From contig QFOX01000004.1 in the NCBI GenBank assembly GCA_003241645.1, positions 1 to 64,000 on the forward strand: a stretch of 64,000 nt of DNA. Reading direction: 5' to 3'. Below the pieces are notes generated by a model. That model had not been told where the DNA came from. It saw only the letters and a list, made by a program, of their open reading frames with translations, and did not search any database. A program made the position numbers and the translations under genes. Numbering within the stretch: the first letter of the stretch is position 1; each line of letters begins with the position of its first letter. This document shows positions 1 through 8,003 of the stretch, piece after piece. The DNA comes from Azospirillum brasilense. Its GTDB lineage: Bacteria > Pseudomonadota > Alphaproteobacteria > Rickettsiales > UBA3002.

Positions 1-1480
1 GCACACCCAGTGCGGCGCGGCGCAGCGCGAACGGGTCTTTGCTGCCGGTGGGTTTTTCACCCGCCGCGAACAACGAGATAATCGAATCGAGTTTATCCGC
101 CACGGCGATGATGCTGCCAAGGGCCGTTTCCGGCACCGAATCATTCGCGCCTTGCGGCTTGTAATGCTCGTAAATCGCTTCGGCCACTTCCGGTGCTTCG
201 CCCTGCGCATTCGCGTAGTAACGGCCCATGATGCCCTGAAGCTCAGGGAATTCACCCACCATGCCGGAGGTTAAGTCGGCTTTGCAGAGATGCGCTGCAC
301 GACGCACGAAGCGTTTGTCATCCTGAGCAACGCGAAGGATCTCAGCGGATGCTTCGCTACGCTCAGCATGACAAAGCATATCGACCAGCTGGACTGCCAG
401 CTGTTCAATGCGCTGCACTTTCTCGTTCATCATGCCGACCTTGGCGTGGAACACCACGTCGGCCAGTTTTTCGCCCCAGGCTTCCAGCCGGGTGCTCTTG
501 TCCTGCTCCCAGTAGAATGCGCCGTCGCTCAGGCGGGCACGCAGCACGCGGCTGTTCCCGGCGATCACGGCTTTGCCCTCGTCGGCGGTGATCATGTTCG
601 CCACCGCGATGAACTGGTTGGTCAGCGTGCCGCTGGCGTCGCGCAGCGCGAAGTAGCGCTGGTGCACTTTCATTTCCGAAATCAGCACTTCCGGCGGCAG
701 GCTCAGGAAGCTGGCATCGAACGTGCCGAGCAGCGGCACGGGCCATTCGACGAGGCCGGTCACTTCATCCAGCAGGGCCGGGTCGTTCACCACTTCGAGA
801 TTGTGGTGCTTGGCCAGTTGGGTGATCTCGGTGGCGATCCAGTCACGGCGGGTCGCGGCATTCACCACCACATGCGCGGCTTTGAGTTTGTCTTCGTATT
901 CTTCCGCATGGCGCAGGTGGATAGCGCCGGGTGCAAGGAAACGGTGGCCATAGGTGGTGGCCGCCGCCGTCAGGTGGCCGAATTGCACGGGCACGATGGC
1001 GTCATCCAGCAGGCAGGTGATGGCGTGCAGCGGGCGCACCCAGCGCATGGGGCGGGCTTTGCTGTCGCCCCATTGCATGCTTTTCGGCCAGACGAACGCG
1101 GTAAGCGCCGCTTCGGCCACTTCTTTGGCCAGCTCGGCCATGGCGCGGCCCTTCTTTTCGATGCGCGCGAAATAGTACCCGTCGCGCTGCTCGCACTGTT
1201 CGGCGGTGAGGCCCACCGCGTTCAGGAAGCCCTGCATGGCCTGCGCGGGCGCACCCACTTTGGGGCCTTTGCGTTCTTCCGAAATATCGGGCTGCACCAG
1301 CGGCAGGCCGAACAGCTGGATGGCCAGATGGCGCGGCGATACGAAGGTCCTGACCTCGCCATGGGCGATGCCTGCTTTTTCAAATCCGGCGGCAATGAGG
1401 CGCTGCAACTGTTCGCACGCGCCGCGCTGCATGCGCGAGGGGATTTCTTCGGAGAAGAGTTCGAGAAGCAGGGTAGCCAT
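1..1480 (-). CDS. glyS: Glycine--tRNA ligase beta subunit (partial, C-terminus beyond left edge)
   Basis: GlyS is the beta subunit of the heterotetrameric glycyl-tRNA synthetase and contributes tRNA recognition. The protein opens with MATLLLELFSEEIPSRMQ, the usual GlyS N-terminus, and later shows RAAHLCKADLTSGMV and GEFPELQGIMGRYYA, both typical of the family. About 493 codons lie in the window and there is no stop before the left edge. The start at 1480 has a GAGG seven bases upstream. It is the last gene of the glyQ-lipoprotein-lipoprotein-panD-glyS operon. Two oddities: residues of about 369-389 come from an in-frame palindromic repeat (314-375), and a repeat separates the gene from panD although every other junction in the operon overlaps. 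Identity is secure from the family sequence and from glyQ in the same operon. Confidence 0.96.
   Translation of the reverse strand, partial: MATLLLELFSEEIPSRMQRGACEQLQRLIAAGFEKAGIAHGEVRTFVSPRHLAIQLFGLPLVQPDISEERKGPKVGAPAQAMQGFLNAVGLTAEQCEQRDGYYFARIEKKGRAMAELAKEVAEAALTAFVWPKSMQWGDSKARPMRWVRPLHAITCLLDDAIVPVQFGHLTAAATTYGHRFLAPGAIHLRHAEEYEDKLKAAHVVVNAATRRDWIATEITQLAKHHNLEVVNDPALLDEVTGLVEWPVPLLGTFDASFLSLPPEVLISEMKVHQRYFALRDASGTLTNQFIAVANMITADEGKAVIAGNSRVLRARLSDGAFYWEQDKSTRLEAWGEKLADVVFHAKVGMMNEKVQRIEQLAVQLVDMLCHAERSEASAEILRVAQDDKRFVRRAAHLCKADLTSGMVGEFPELQGIMGRYYANAQGEAPEVAEAIYEHYKPQGANDSVPETALGSIIAVADKLDSIISLFAAGEKPTGSKDPFALRRAALGV
314..375. repeat. Palindromic element inserted in frame in glyS
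   Basis: A 62-nt imperfect palindrome: arms TTTGTCATCCTGAGC and GCTCAGCATGACAAA pair with one mismatch. On the glyS strand it is read as CHAERSEASAEILRVAQDD between LVDML and KRFVRRAAHL, adding about 19-20 residues without a frameshift. The GTCAT/ATGAC ends match the other family A elements in this window. GlyS proteins known to me do not have this segment. Confidence 0.8.
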
Positions 1481-1482
1481 GA

Positions 1483-1617
1483 TTATACCTCGTCATTCCA
1501 GCGGAAGCTGGAATCCATGAATGGGTGTGCGCCTGCGGCGCAGTGCGCATGGATGCCGGATCGGCACGCGCTGCGCGCATTGGTCCGGCATGACGGCAGT
1601 GTAAGCAGGGTAGCCAT
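1483..1617 (-). other. Short relict reading frame linking panD to glyS
   Basis: This 44-codon frame starts at an ATG that overlaps the panD stop (TAATG). It repeats the first five codons of glyS (ATGGCTACCCTGCTT), reads through the palindromic element and stops with TAA two bases before the glyS start. Visible facts are the overlap, the duplicated start and the stop position. I infer that it is the original glyS start, cut off when the element arrived, and that it may keep panD and glyS translation coupled. Confidence 0.45.
1492..1594. repeat. Family A palindromic element between panD and glyS
   Basis: The element begins GTCATTCCAGCGGAAGCTGG and ends GGTCCGGCATGAC, with nested hairpins inside. 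It lies between two perfect 15-bp direct copies of the glyS start region (1466-1480 and 1603-1617). Its left arm is the same hairpin that bounds the GIY-YIG cassette at 16192 and 16545. Confidence 0.75.
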
Positions 1618-2084
1618 TAGTTCGTTTTCGCTTTCGTCGGTTTGCGCGCGGCGGTCGTTCGCGCGGCGGGCTTTTTCTTGGCGCTGACCTGATTGGTCGT
1701 GATCTTGCCGGGGCGCGATTTGTTCTCGACCGTGGCGATCTGGTTCTTGGCGTTCACCAGCACCACTTTCGGCTGGTGCTCGCGCGCGGCTTTCGGCTTC
1801 ATCTGGCAGAAGGCGCAGATGATGACGAGGTCGCCTTTCTTCACCAGATGTGCAGCGGCACCGTTGATGGTGATCTCGCCCGAGCCACGCGGCTTCTGCG
1901 ATTTGATGGCATAGGTGGTGAGGCGATGGCCGTTGGTGATGTTCAGCACATCCACCTGTTCATGTTCCAGAATGCCCGCGGCTTCCAGCAGCACCGGATC
2001 GATGGTGATGGAGCCGTTATAGTCAAGGTCGGCACCCGTGCAGGTGGCACGATGGATTTTGCCTTTCATCATGGTCAGGATCAT
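1617..2084 (-). CDS. panD: Aspartate 1-decarboxylase
   Basis: PanD makes beta-alanine from aspartate for pantothenate and coenzyme A synthesis in the cytoplasm, using a pyruvoyl group formed by self-cleavage. The cleavage site Gly24-Ser25 is present in DYNGS, with Lys9 in MKGKIHR, the [11 protein letters not shown] segment and [12 protein letters not shown]. The catalytic core ends near residue 115. A further 40 residues rich in Lys, Ala and Thr make it 155 aa against about 117-136 in most relatives. The start overlaps the upstream lipoprotein stop by four bases (ATGA) and has AAGGAG eight bases upstream. The tail is not part of the known fold; its role is unknown. Confidence 0.95.
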   Translation of the reverse strand: MILTMMKGKIHRATCTGADLDYNGSITIDPVLLEAAGILEHEQVDVLNITNGHRLTTYAIKSQKPRGSGEITINGAAAHLVKKGDLVIICAFCQMKPKAAREHQPKVVLVNAKNQIATVENKSRPGKITTNQVSAKKKPAARTTAARKPTKAKTN

Positions 2085-2986
2085 TCGCTTGCTCCTTGCT
2101 CCACGGTGGGAGCGTCCGTTTTTTTCTTGGCTTTTTTACTGGGCGTGGCCGCCGGTTCGGCCGTTGCGGCGGGCGCGACCACGGGCGGGTCCTGCATGTC
2201 CGGCGCGACGGCCGCGGGCTCGTTCACGGCGGTGGCGGGGGCTTCCACTTTCGGTGCGCAGTATTGCGCGTCGTTCGCGGCTTTTGCGTCGCGCGCGATC
2301 TGCTCGATCACCTTCCGGTCGGCGCGGATGAGGTTACTCACCGTGCGGCTGGTGGTGTAGCTGAGGATGCTGCCCATGTCGCGGCCCGTGGTGGGCTTGA
2401 TGTTCACTTGCTTCGTGGCGTCCTTCGCATCGGCGATGATGAAGGAATCATCCGGCACGGCGCTCATGTCGCCACCGGCTTTCGCCACGCGGTAGAGGTC
2501 GGAGATCTGCAGGTCGGAATAATGTTCGGACAGGAACTTCGCGGTTTCGCGGTTGATGGCGGTGTTGGTCACGCGCTCGCTCACCGCGTTGATGATGTCG
2601 GTGCGCGTTTGCTTCTCGCCGCAGGCGCTGCCCGCTTCGGGGGCGATCAGCTCGTTCGCTTCCAGCGACACGGCGACGGACGAACGCGTTAGTTTGGGGT
2701 AGGGCGTGAAGAAATGCTCGGCAATGTCGTAGCCCATGGCGAGGCGCTGGTCCTCGGTGAAATACACGTGCTTGGCCACGGTGGGCGCTTGCGGCGTGAC
2801 CAGTTTGGCCGCGGCGATGCTGGTCGCTTCTTCCTTCAGCTTGGTCGGCAGGCATTCTTCGTTGCTCAACTGGGCAAGGCCACCCGCGAGGCAGTAGGCT
2901 GGCTTATACAAAAACTCGCGGCGATCCGCCTCGCCGCAGGCGGCGAGGGTTAAAGTGCTTATTAATAGCCAGATGCGAACTTTCAT
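2081..2986 (-). CDS. Putative lipoprotein of unknown function
   Basis: The protein of 301 residues begins [20 protein letters not shown], a lipoprotein signal peptide with lipobox LAAC, so it should be lipid-anchored in the envelope. The middle is mixed in composition with no motif I recognise. The last 60 residues are rich in Ala, Pro and Lys and resemble a linker. An in-frame start 63 bases upstream exists, but the chosen start overlaps the previous gene's stop as ATGA and gives the signal peptide. It is co-transcribed between glyQ and panD by overlapping junctions; this says nothing certain about function. Confidence 0.75.
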   Translation of the reverse strand: MKVRIWLLISTLTLAACGEADRREFLYKPAYCLAGGLAQLSNEECLPTKLKEEATSIAAAKLVTPQAPTVAKHVYFTEDQRLAMGYDIAEHFFTPYPKLTRSSVAVSLEANELIAPEAGSACGEKQTRTDIINAVSERVTNTAINRETAKFLSEHYSDLQISDLYRVAKAGGDMSAVPDDSFIIADAKDATKQVNIKPTTGRDMGSILSYTTSRTVSNLIRADRKVIEQIARDAKAANDAQYCAPKVEAPATAVNEPAAVAPDMQDPPVVAPAATAEPAATPSKKAKKKTDAPTVEQGASE

Positions 2987-3204
2987 TTTGTACCCTGTGT
3001 ACTGGTAGCAGGGGTTGATGTCTGACGTTCTGGTAATCCAGGCGCACAATCTTTCACATTGCCACGACCCATAAAGTCAAATGGGAAGACCGTAGCACCT
3101 AAGCAGGTGCTTTCAGGGTTCCTACGTTCATGTCCAACGTACGGGATGCACGCAGTCAGCATTACGCTTATTACGAAAACGGATGTTATGAAGCGGAGTT
3201 CCAT
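2983..3204 (-). CDS. Small putative lipoprotein
   Basis: This 73-residue protein starts directly after the glyQ stop codon and ends with an ATGA overlap with the next lipoprotein. The N-terminus MELRFITSVFVISVMLTAC has a hydrophobic stretch and lipobox LTAC at Cys19. The mature part is about 54 residues, has two more cysteines and a Thr/Ser-rich end. No family is recognised. The perfect fit in the operon supports it being a real gene. Confidence 0.65.
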   Translation of the reverse strand: MELRFITSVFVISVMLTACIPYVGHERRNPESTCLGATVFPFDFMGRGNVKDCAPGLPERQTSTPATSTQGTK

Positions 3205-4203
3205 CTACGCCGCCTCCTGCGTTTGGCTTTGCACCCACGCTTCGCAGCAGGCTTTCGCCATGGCGCGCACGCGGCCGATATAGGCGGCGCGCTCGGTCAC
3301 GCCGATAACGCCGCGCGCATCCAGCAGGTTGAAACGGTGCGATGCCTTGATGCACTGGTCGTAGGCGGGCAGGGCGAGGGTCGCGCTGCGCGCATTGCTG
3401 TGCGCCAGCAGGCGTTTGCATTCGGCCTCGGCGGCATTGAACTGCTCGAACAGCTGCGCGGTGTCAGCCGCCTCGAGGTTGTAGGCGCTGAACTCGACCT
3501 CGTTCTGCTTGAACACGTCGCCGTAGGTGAAGTGAGTGGGGAGTGGGGAGTGGGGAGTGGTGGGTGTTGATGCACTGCCTTGCGTAGCGCCATCGCTGCG
3601 CGAGCCGCTGGCGGCGGGGGGGAGCGAAGCGTGGGGGGTAAGGCCCCCCTCAGGTACAAAATTCCACCCCAGGTCGTACACATTCTCAACACCCTGAATG
3701 TACATGGCGAGGCGCTCAAGCCCATAGGTCAGCTCGCCGGAGATGGGGCTGCATTCGATGCCGCCGACCTGCTGGAAGTAGGTGAACTGGGTGACTTCCA
3801 TGCCGTCGCACCAGACTTCCCAGCCAAGGCCCCAGGCGCCCAGCGTGGGGCTTTCCCAGTCGTCTTCCACGAAGCGGATGTCGTGCTTTTTGGGGTCGAT
3901 GCCCAGCTCCACCAGCGAATCGAGGTACAGCTGCTGGATGTTGTCGGGCGAGGGTTTCAGGATCACCTGGAACTGGTAGTAATGCTGCAGGCGGTTGGGG
4001 TTCTCGCCATAGCGGCCATCTTTCGGGCGGCGCGAAGGCTGCACATAGGCGCAGTTCCACGGCTTGGGGCCCAGCGTGCGCAGGGTGGTGGCCGGGTGGA
4101 ACGTGCCTGCCCCCACTTCCATGTCATAGGGTTGCAGGATCACACAGCCCTGACGCGCCCAGTAGTTCTGGAGGGTCAGGATAATATCTTGGAACGATTT
4201 CAT
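3205..4203 (-). CDS. glyQ: Glycine--tRNA ligase alpha subunit
   Basis: GlyQ carries the catalytic aminoacylation core of glycyl-tRNA synthetase and pairs with GlyS, encoded downstream. Family landmarks are [20 protein letters not shown] at the N-terminus, [54 protein letters not shown] and [15 protein letters not shown]. The start at 4203 is chosen because it matches the family; an upstream in-frame start would add 15 arginine-rich residues. The protein is 332 aa against about 300 in relatives. The excess is residues of about 183-225, made of an 85-nt repeat element (3568-3652) plus a 7-base tandem repeat, placed just before [12 protein letters not shown]. The rest of the protein is intact. 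Confidence 0.96.
   Translation of the reverse strand: MKSFQDIILTLQNYWARQGCVILQPYDMEVGAGTFHPATTLRTLGPKPWNCAYVQPSRRPKDGRYGENPNRLQHYYQFQVILKPSPDNIQQLYLDSLVELGIDPKKHDIRFVEDDWESPTLGAWGLGWEVWCDGMEVTQFTYFQQVGGIECSPISGELTYGLERLAMYIQGVENVYDLGWNFVPEGGLTPHASLPPAASGSRSDGATQGSASTPTTPHSPLPTHFTYGDVFKQNEVEFSAYNLEAADTAQLFEQFNAAEAECKRLLAHSNARSATLALPAYDQCIKASHRFNLLDARGVIGVTERAAYIGRVRAMAKACCEAWVQSQTQEAA
3535..3560. repeat. 7-bp tandem repeat inside glyQ
   Basis: About 3.7 copies of AGTGGGG on the plus strand. On the coding strand they encode part of the Thr/Pro/Ser/His stretch beside the in-frame element. A period of seven makes frame changes likely if copies are gained or lost, so copy number must be constrained here. 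Confidence 0.75.
3568..3652 (-). repeat. Family B element inserted in frame in glyQ
   Basis: An 85-nt element encoding [20 protein letters not shown] and then GATQGSAS. It matches the nadE insertion at 13337-13421 over its whole length with only a handful of mismatches. It holds a G-run/C-run hairpin and a second stem around GGCTCGCGCAGC and GCGCTACGC. Intergenic relatives lie at 40186 and 58457. Confidence 0.85.
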
Positions 4204-4284
4204 GCGCGCGTGTGTAGCGCGCGGGGGGGCGGAACGCAAGCGCAACAACGCATTTCTGGTGGCGGGCGTTCGCAGAACAAGAGA

Positions 4285-4304
4285 GGGAGAGCCGAGGCTC
4301 TCCC
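4285..4304. terminator. Hairpin downstream of the 4312-4701 gene
   Basis: A perfect 9-bp stem (GGGAGAGCC and GGCTCTCCC) with a two-base loop, just after the end of the minus-strand gene. Only a weak pyrimidine stretch follows on the minus strand, so it may be a poor intrinsic terminator. Confidence 0.4.
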
Positions 4305-4311
4305 AATCCCG

Positions 4312-4701
4312 TTACTTGGCATAGGCGCTCCAATAGAGTCCTACCAGCAGTAACCCCAATCCCGTCCAGCGTATGGCCTCCAGCGTGGTGGCATAGCGAA
4401 ACAGGTGGGGATAGAGATGCCGGGATCGTTTTTTCACGTCCAGCTCCCGATACAGGTTCGAATGCCGCAGGCTCAGGCGTACCTGACGGTAGCTGCTGTC
4501 ATACATGCTGCCATGCTGACGGACGCGGCGCATGATCCAGTACTCGTTCTTGAGCATCAGGATCAGGAAAGCACCACCCCCTGCAACCATCGGCAGTGCA
4601 AGTGCGATGGCGTTCGGACCTAGAAAATGAAGGATAACAGCATAGAGCACCGTCAGGGTCGCGGCAATGAACATACCGGACCAAACATGCTTATACGGCA
4701 T
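4312..4701 (-). CDS. Small membrane protein, function unknown
   Basis: A 129-residue protein with three predicted membrane segments: about residues 8-28, 30-50 and 105-126. A basic cytosolic stretch between the second and third segments has many Arg and Tyr residues. The start at 4701 has AAGGAAG six bases upstream; a start 36 bases further up lacks this. No family is recognised. It is a single gene between glyQ and yqgE on the same strand, separated by non-coding DNA on both sides. Confidence 0.65.
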   Translation of the reverse strand: MPYKHVWSGMFIAATLTVLYAVILHFLGPNAIALALPMVAGGGAFLILMLKNEYWIMRRVRQHGSMYDSSYRQVRLSLRHSNLYRELDVKKRSRHLYPHLFRYATTLEAIRWTGLGLLLVGLYWSAYAK

Positions 4702-4855
4702 GGATTCTTCCTTTTCACACACCAACCTATCCCACAAAAGCAGGATGATTTTACGCGCTAATTACAAGGGTAAGAAGGCGAGGTTGAACGCGTGCGCCTA
4801 ACAGGGCTTCGCGTCAGTTTTATGACGGAACGGACAAAAAATGCTGCGTTGCAGC

Positions 4856-5539
4856 TTACGCGTGGCCCACGGTGGTGCTGAAGAAGGCCATGTCCACCCC
4901 GAGCGATTTGCTGGCGGTGGCCCATTTCAGCTCGTTCTCGGTGCCGAACACCAGCTCCGGCGTGGCGGGCACGGTGATCCAGCTGTTCTGCTCGATCTCG
5001 GCTTCCAGCTGCCCGGCGGTCCAGCCTGCGTAGCCCACGGCCAGCATGGCGTTGCGCGGGCCGTTACCCTCGACAATGTCATTCAGGATGGCGCTGGAGG
5101 CGGTCACCGCCAGTTCGCCCGCACGGGCGAGGGTGAAATCCCGCGTGTAGTCGGTGGAATGGATCACAAAACCGCGCGCGCGCTCCAGCGGCCCGCCGAA
5201 ATATACGGGCAGTTCGCGCTCGCCCACGGCTTTGGGCAGGTCCATGCCTTCCAGCAGGGCGGAGTAATTGATCATCTCCAGCGACTGGTTGACGATGAGG
5301 CCCATGGTGCCTTCGCTGTTATGCGCGAAGATGTAGACCACGGATTTCTGGAAGCAGCCCGTGTTGATGACGGGCGTGGCCACCAGCAGCTGTCCGGCGA
5401 GGTAGCCGGGCTTGGTGCGGCCATCAAGAATGTTGGGGCTTTGGATATTGGCGGCATTCAGCGCAATATCGGCATGCGGGGCGGAAGGCTGCGAGGTGTC
5501 GCGGGTGAACATATGATGTACCGAACGAATGAATTTCAT
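4856..5539 (-). CDS. yqgE: YqgE/AlgH family protein (UPF0301)
   Basis: The family signature is clear: YLAGQLLVATPVINTGCFQK, SVVYIFAHNSEGTMGLIVNQ, LPVYFGGPLE, FVIHS and then AMLAVGYAGWTAGQLEAEI near the end. The biochemical role of this family is not settled; AlgH was named for an effect on alginate regulation. The N-terminus is about 40 residues longer than in E. coli YqgE and carries no signal peptide. The start at 5539 (ATG) is preferred over a GTG at 5560; neither has a strong ribosome binding site. Confidence 0.9.
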   Translation of the reverse strand: MKFIRSVHHMFTRDTSQPSAPHADIALNAANIQSPNILDGRTKPGYLAGQLLVATPVINTGCFQKSVVYIFAHNSEGTMGLIVNQSLEMINYSALLEGMDLPKAVGERELPVYFGGPLERARGFVIHSTDYTRDFTLARAGELAVTASSAILNDIVEGNGPRNAMLAVGYAGWTAGQLEAEIEQNSWITVPATPELVFGTENELKWATASKSLGVDMAFFSTTVGHA

Positions 5540-5640
5540 GATCCGTCTAGAGCTCCGCACGTTTCTTGTTTTATGAGTCTTAACCTACCATGTAGGCAGC
5601 GTTGCTCCAACTACAATAGGTGCGCGCGGCGCAGATAATT

Positions 5641-6513
5641 TTATTGATTCTCGCGTGCTGCTCTGAACTGCGCGAGTTTGGGCTGCAGCCACGCCGGCAG
5701 CTTCAACATAACCGGTCGATTATCCACAGTGATGGGGGTGTTGGCGCGCAGGGCGGCTTCCACTTCTTCGAACTTCAGCAGCGCAAGCCCGCACGGCCCT
5801 TGGCTGCCGCGCAGCGTGCCCAGCGCCACGGTGCCCGCCATGACCGGCGTGCCGAAGGCAGGCAAGGCAGCATCGCCCTGCACGCCGTAGAATCCCTTAC
5901 GCGCGATGTTCTTGTAATGCATGCGCGCGGTCACTTCCTGCCCCACATAGCAGCCTTTGGTGAAGCTGATGGCGCCGAGCGCGTCGAGCCCCGCATCCAT
6001 CGCCACATCGTCGAGCATGTCGGTGCTGTCGGGCACGCCAAGGCTGATGCGGTGCTGGTGGTATGCCTCCATGCTGGCGGTGTTTTTGACGCTCAGCTCC
6101 GCATCATGCAAATAGAGCCGTTCGCCAAGCTCGGCGGCGCGCGGGTCGGTCACCAGCACCACGCCCTTCTTGGCGGTGCAGTGGCCCACGGCGGGGTGTT
6201 CGGCACGGGTGCGATAGGCCACGCGCCAGTCGGCGCTGGCGTCGCGCAGCGCCACTTTGGCGCGCAATTTATACATGCTGAGTTTCTTCAGCAGCGTGTC
6301 TTTCTGGGCCGCGGCAATGTCCATGAGAATGGCGTCGCCCTGCGCGAACAGGAAGAAATCATGCTGCACCTTGCCCTGCGGCGAAAGCAGCGCCGCATAG
6401 AGCGCGCGTTCCGGCTTCAGGTGCGTGGCGTCCTGCGTGATCAGCCCCTGAAGGAAGCTGACGCGGTCTTCGCCCGTGATCTCCAGCAGCGCGCGTGTGG
6501 TGTCGGTATGCAT
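5641..6513 (-). CDS. ygfZ: Folate-binding protein YgfZ (iron-sulfur protein maintenance)
   Basis: YgfZ/IBA57 proteins bind folate with a GcvT-like fold and help make or repair certain Fe-S enzymes. The signature KGCYVGQE is at residues 186-193, including the conserved Cys. RVSFLQGLITQD near the start and PQGKVQHDF are also typical. At 290 residues it is of normal length. It lies 24 bases downstream of a glycosyltransferase gene on the same strand. The start is a good ATG with no better upstream choice. Confidence 0.92.
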   Translation of the reverse strand: MHTDTTRALLEITGEDRVSFLQGLITQDATHLKPERALYAALLSPQGKVQHDFFLFAQGDAILMDIAAAQKDTLLKKLSMYKLRAKVALRDASADWRVAYRTRAEHPAVGHCTAKKGVVLVTDPRAAELGERLYLHDAELSVKNTASMEAYHQHRISLGVPDSTDMLDDVAMDAGLDALGAISFTKGCYVGQEVTARMHYKNIARKGFYGVQGDAALPAFGTPVMAGTVALGTLRGSQGPCGLALLKFEEVEAALRANTPITVDNRPVMLKLPAWLQPKLAQFRAARENQ

Positions 6514-6537
6514 GCGGGCAAGATAGTCCTCGCGGCG

Positions 6538-7569
6538 TTAATTTCCAGTGCGGATTGCGGCAAGCGCCACGCGCAGGCGTGCGGCCATGGCGTCGGGGCT
6601 GTAGAGGGTGCCCGCATCATGCTTGGCGGCTTCGCCCAGCGCCCGGGCGCGCTCGGGGTCGGCCAGCAGGGTGGCGATGGCATCGGCCAGTGCGGCGGCG
6701 TCGCCCAGCGGGGTGAGCAGCCCGTTCTCGCCGGGCTGGATGATCTCGCGCGGGCCTTCCGACGCGGTGGCCACCACCGGCAAACGCTGGTCCATCGCCT
6801 CGATGAGGACGATGCCGAACGGCTCATGGTGCGAGGGCAGCACGAACACGTCCAGCGCATCGAACCATGCCTGCTTGTCGGCCACCCAGCCGGGCATGGT
6901 GAGCGTGCCTTCAAGCCCGGCGTCGCACAGCATCTGGCGCAGGGTCGGCTCTTCGTCGCCACCACCACCGAGGGTGGCCTCGAATGCAATGCCCCGTTCC
7001 TTCAGGATGGCGCAGGCGCGGATATACACGTCGAACGCTTTCTTGGGCACGAAGCGGCCCATGCTGCCAATGCGCGGCGGCGTGCGGAAGGCCGGGCGGG
7101 GCGGCACATCGGTGGGGCGCACCATGTTGGGCATCAAATGGATGCGGGCATTCGCGATGCCGTTGGCCTGCAGCGCCTGCGCGCCATGTTCGGTGATGGC
7201 AAAGCAGGCATCGGCCCGGTGGAAACGTTTGGTGTGGTAGTTATGGCCGATCGCCACGATCTTCACGCCGCGCGTGCGCGCCAGCAGCGCCAGCGCCAGT
7301 GCGCGGTTGCCGTGGCACAGCAGCACCGAGGCGCTATGCGCGCGAATATGCTTGCGCAGGCGCGCCGCGGCCAGCAGGTCCCATCCGCCGCGCTGGCTGA
7401 GGGTGGAGAAGGGTTGCTGCGCCAGCGTGAAAGCCTCCGCCGCCCAGCTGCCCTGCGCCAGAATGCTGTGCGTGGGCTCGCCCGCGCGCTGCAGCGCCTC
7501 GGCATAGTCGAGTGCGGCCTGTTCCAGCCCGCCGCGTTTCTTGCCCAGCATAAGGTTCAATACCGTCAT
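6538..7569 (-). CDS. Glycosyltransferase family 4
   Basis: A GT-B glycosyltransferase of 343 residues that likely transfers a sugar from a nucleotide donor to an envelope glycan. Evidence is the acceptor-side KKRGGLEQAALDYAEAL at residues 10-26, IGSMGRFVPKKAFDVYI in the middle, and the retaining-enzyme EX7E motif with Glu249 and Glu257 in HHEPFGIVLIEAM. VVATASEGPREII and GENGLLTPLGD follow, as in GT4 proteins. No signal peptide. The start at 7569 opens right at the domain; an upstream in-frame extension of 47 residues does not look like protein. The substrate cannot be told. Confidence 0.87.
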   Translation of the reverse strand: MTVLNLMLGKKRGGLEQAALDYAEALQRAGEPTHSILAQGSWAAEAFTLAQQPFSTLSQRGGWDLLAAARLRKHIRAHSASVLLCHGNRALALALLARTRGVKIVAIGHNYHTKRFHRADACFAITEHGAQALQANGIANARIHLMPNMVRPTDVPPRPAFRTPPRIGSMGRFVPKKAFDVYIRACAILKERGIAFEATLGGGGDEEPTLRQMLCDAGLEGTLTMPGWVADKQAWFDALDVFVLPSHHEPFGIVLIEAMDQRLPVVATASEGPREIIQPGENGLLTPLGDAAALADAIATLLADPERARALGEAAKHDAGTLYSPDAMAARLRVALAAIRTGN

Positions 7570-7618
7570 GCGTTGGCAGTAGCGCGGGGCAGCGCCCCCG
7601 CACAAGGAATATTTCGTT

Positions 7619-7894
7619 TTAGTGGATGAGTAGCGAGCCGCGGCTGAAGGTAAAGCCCGGCGGGGCGATGAATTCGGCATGGCCCACCTGCACGGAATGG
7701 ATCTTGCCATCCAGCTCGCGGTTCCAGAAATCGAGGAATTTATTCAGGATCGGGAATTTGGGGGCCAGATCGAGCTGCTGCCAGACGAAGCTCTGCAGCA
7801 GTGACGGGTGGTCGGGCAGGTGGTACAGGATCTCGGCGGTGGTGAGCCGGTAATCGCGCAGCATCAGCTGCAATTCATGCGGTTCGTGCTTCAT
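7619..7894 (-). CDS. usg: Usg family protein
   Basis: A 91-residue protein matching the alphaproteobacterial Usg family, first noted beside tryptophan genes in Caulobacter. The core YRLTTAEILYHLPDHPSLLQ followed by SFVWQQLDLAPKFP and LDFWNRELDGKIHSVQV is characteristic. Its biochemical role is unknown. No trp gene is adjacent here; the neighbours are a glycosyltransferase and a prepilin-like gene. The presence of this family supports an alphaproteobacterial host. Confidence 0.85.
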   Translation of the reverse strand: MKHEPHELQLMLRDYRLTTAEILYHLPDHPSLLQSFVWQQLDLAPKFPILNKFLDFWNRELDGKIHSVQVGHAEFIAPPGFTFSRGSLLIH

Positions 7895-8003
7895 ACATCC
7901 TCCATCCTACATGGACTGCGCCTGCCATAGCTTGGCGGGTGGGGCATGGCGCCCATCGTATGAGTATAGCCTGCCAGCGGTTAAAAAACCGTGAAGCCCG
8001 CGG

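Noticed and set aside
290..1687. 465-codon plus-strand open frame
   Set aside because: It is antisense to glyS, whose protein sequence is clearly the real one; long antisense frames are common at this GC content.
2081..3049. Longer lipoprotein start at 3049
   Set aside because: It would overlap the upstream gene widely and bury the lipoprotein signal; the ATGA overlap start at 2986 fits better.
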